Of a stretch of 49,723 nt of DNA, positions 48,537-49,723 are shown in pieces. Each line of letters starts with the position of its first letter. Within the stretch, counting starts at the first letter, position 1. The DNA comes from an uncultured Pseudomonadota bacterium (GTDB taxonomy: Bacteria > Pseudomonadota > Gammaproteobacteria > Burkholderiales > Thiobacillaceae), in contig CAILNT010000029.1 in the NCBI GenBank assembly GCA_903835655.1, positions 1 through 49,723 of the forward strand, read 5' to 3'. The translations under genes and the position numbers were made by a program. The notes under the pieces are model-generated. The model saw only the letters and a list, made by a program, of their open reading frames with translations. It was not told the DNA's origin and searched no databases.

Positions 48537-49723
48537 GCACTCCGTTCCAGCACTGCCGCGAAGAAGCCGTCGGTATTGTGGATGGCCGGGTCCAGTCGCA
48601 GGAAGTCGCCCATTTCGATCTGGATATTCTGCGCCGCCAGGACTTTGCCTGCGGGGAGCAGGCTGTAGTCCGGATGCGCGGTAAGAAAGGCCAGCACGAT
48701 GTTTTCGTTTTCTTCCTCCAGCGGGCTGCAAGTGGCGTAGACGAGGCGTCCCCCTTTTTTCACCAGCCTCGCCGCCGATTCCAGGATCGCGGCCTGCTTG
48801 ACGCCGAGTTCCCGCAGCGACTCCGGGCTTTGCCGCCACTTCAGGTCGGGATTGCGGCGCAGGGTGCCCAGGCCGGAACAGGGCGCGTCCACCAACACCC
48901 GGTCGAACTTGCCCGCAAGGCGCTTGATCTTGGGGTCACGCTCGTGGGCGATGAGCTGCGGGTGGACATTGGACAGGCCGGAGCGGCTCAAACGCGGCTT
49001 CATGTTGTTGAGTCTCTTTTCCGCTACGTCGTAGGCATAGAGCCGGCCGGTGTTCGCCATCAGGGCGCCTAGCAACAGCGTCTTGCCGCCGGCACCGGCA
49101 CAAAAATCGCACACCATTTCGCCGCGTTTTGGCGCCAGCAACAGGCCCAGGAGTTGACTGCCCTCGTCTTGCACCTCGACGCCGCCTTCGATGAACAGAG
49201 GGTGTTTCTGCAGCGCCGGCTTGCCTTGCAGACGCAGCCCCAGGGGGGAGTAGGGCGTGGGCGTGGCGCTCAGTCCGTCGGCCGCGAACATCTTGATGAT
49301 CTCGTCGCGCTGCATTTTCACGGTGTTGACGCGCAGATCGAGGGGAGCGGGGCGACTCAGCGCCTCGGCCAGCGCCGGCAGGTGGGGGCCGAAGCGGGCG
49401 CGAAGGCGTTCGTACAACCAGTCCGGTAGTTCAAGGCGCACCGCTTCCGGCTGCGTGGACAGGTCGGCGGACTTCATTTCCTTCAGCCAGCCGAGCTCGC
49501 TCTCTTTCACCGCGCCCTCGAACTGGCGCATGTTGATGCCGCCATGCCGCGCCAGCCAGGCCAGGAGCAGGCGGCGCGGGGTGGTACCCGCAAGGGGTAC
49601 GCCGGTTCCGTAAGGCGGCGTATCCGCCAACGGCTCCGCGGTACCCGCAAGGGGTACGCCGGTTCCGTAAGGCGGCGTATCCGCCAACGGCTCCGCGGTA
49701 CCCGCAAGGGGTACGCCGGTTCC
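48533..49723 (-). CDS. RsmB/NOP-family rRNA cytosine methyltransferase, 5' end outside window
   Basis: SAM-dependent m5C methyltransferase. Visible parts are the end of a NusB-like N-terminal domain (TPRRLLLAWLARHGGINMRQFEG), the linker with RPAPLDLRVNTVK, the SAM site VCDFCAGAGGKTLLLG, DAPCSGLGTLRRNPDLKW and the catalytic TCSPLEEENE. Homologues are about 430 residues. Here at least two and a half copies of a 19-residue unit, GTAEPLADTPPYGTGVPLA, are inserted in frame before TPRRLLLA, encoded by the tandem repeats at 49583-49723. The frame stays open to the window edge, so start and full copy number are unknown. Confidence 0.85.
   Translation of the reverse strand, partial: GTGVPLAGTAEPLADTPPYGTGVPLAGTAEPLADTPPYGTGVPLAGTTPRRLLLAWLARHGGINMRQFEGAVKESELGWLKEMKSADLSTQPEAVRLELPDWLYERLRARFGPHLPALAEALSRPAPLDLRVNTVKMQRDEIIKMFAADGLSATPTPYSPLGLRLQGKPALQKHPLFIEGGVEVQDEGSQLLGLLLAPKRGEMVCDFCAGAGGKTLLLGALMANTGRLYAYDVAEKRLNNMKPRLSRSGLSNVHPQLIAHERDPKIKRLAGKFDRVLVDAPCSGLGTLRRNPDLKWRQSPESLRELGVKQAAILESAARLVKKGGRLVYATCSPLEEENENIVLAFLTAHPDYSLLPAGKVLAAQNIQIEMGDFLRLDPAIHNTDGFFAAVLERSA
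49583..49723. repeat. 57-bp tandem repeats inside a coding sequence
   Basis: Copies at 49583-49639 and 49640-49696 look identical by eye; a third starts at 49697 and leaves the window. Each contains GTACCC-GCAAG-GGGTAC and GGCGG-CGTAT-CCGCC hairpins and ends CAACGGCTCCGC. The period of 57 bp is 19 codons, so any copy number keeps the frame. Confidence 0.95.

Overview
The window looks like a GC-rich betaproteobacterial chromosome. Several gene orders point there: tetratricopeptide lipoprotein-lolB-ispE-tRNA(Gln)-prs-rplY-pth; two M16 peptidases-rsmD-coaD-ferredoxin divergent from ftsY-ftsE-ftsX; rppH and a spermidine-synthase-like gene divergent from proS. Cytochrome c4, c-type haem sensing and a piece of a soluble NAD-linked hydrogenase operon suggest a respiratory, metabolically versatile bacterium, perhaps of the Nitrosomonadales/Rhodocyclales type. 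The genus cannot be named from this sequence.

Layout. 1-125 holds 20-bp repeats with an exact 25-bp period, most like the end of an IS21-family element, which cuts off the 3' end of a haem-binding PAS sensor gene. 1.6-5.5 kb is a minus-strand run: apbC, a proline-rich exported protein, a CBS protein, rppH and a spermidine-synthase-like gene. proS and a lytic transglycosylase follow on plus. 7.9-11.1 kb is hoxF-hoxU-hoxY on minus, with no hoxH downstream. 11.2-15.4 kb holds a methyltransferase with msrB, two small hypothetical genes, cytochrome c4 and a short malic enzyme. 15.8-25.7 kb holds a lone GspE-type ATPase, a chemotaxis receptor, a periplasmic rhodanese, an adaptor/TolC pair without a pump, two periplasmic thioredoxin-like proteins, a YqhA-type membrane protein, a large conserved protein of unknown role and a ferredoxin. 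25.7-32.0 kb is the coaD/rsmD/M16 operon opposite the ftsYEX operon. 32.0-39.5 kb holds signalling genes (a diguanylate cyclase and a 1072-residue hybrid kinase) and a dynamin-like GTPase. 39.5-49.7 kb is housekeeping: mutM, the lolB-ispE-tRNA-prs-rplY-pth run, comM, dksA and an RsmB-type methyltransferase that leaves the window.

Points that stand out. (1) A family of structured repeats of about 57 bp occurs upstream of tolC. It also sits as in-frame tandem copies of 19 codons inside the RsmB-type gene, where it behaves like a protein-invading palindromic element. (2) hoxFUY has lost its catalytic partner hoxH. (3) A site resembling an IscR type 1 operator lies upstream of apbC, and an FNR/Anr-like box lies upstream of cytochrome c4. 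(4) A perfect 16-bp tandem duplication doubles the ribosome binding site and start of prs and creates an 8-codon overlapping leader ORF. No CRISPR array, prophage, rRNA operon or obvious defence island was seen. Most of the window is ordinary core genome.
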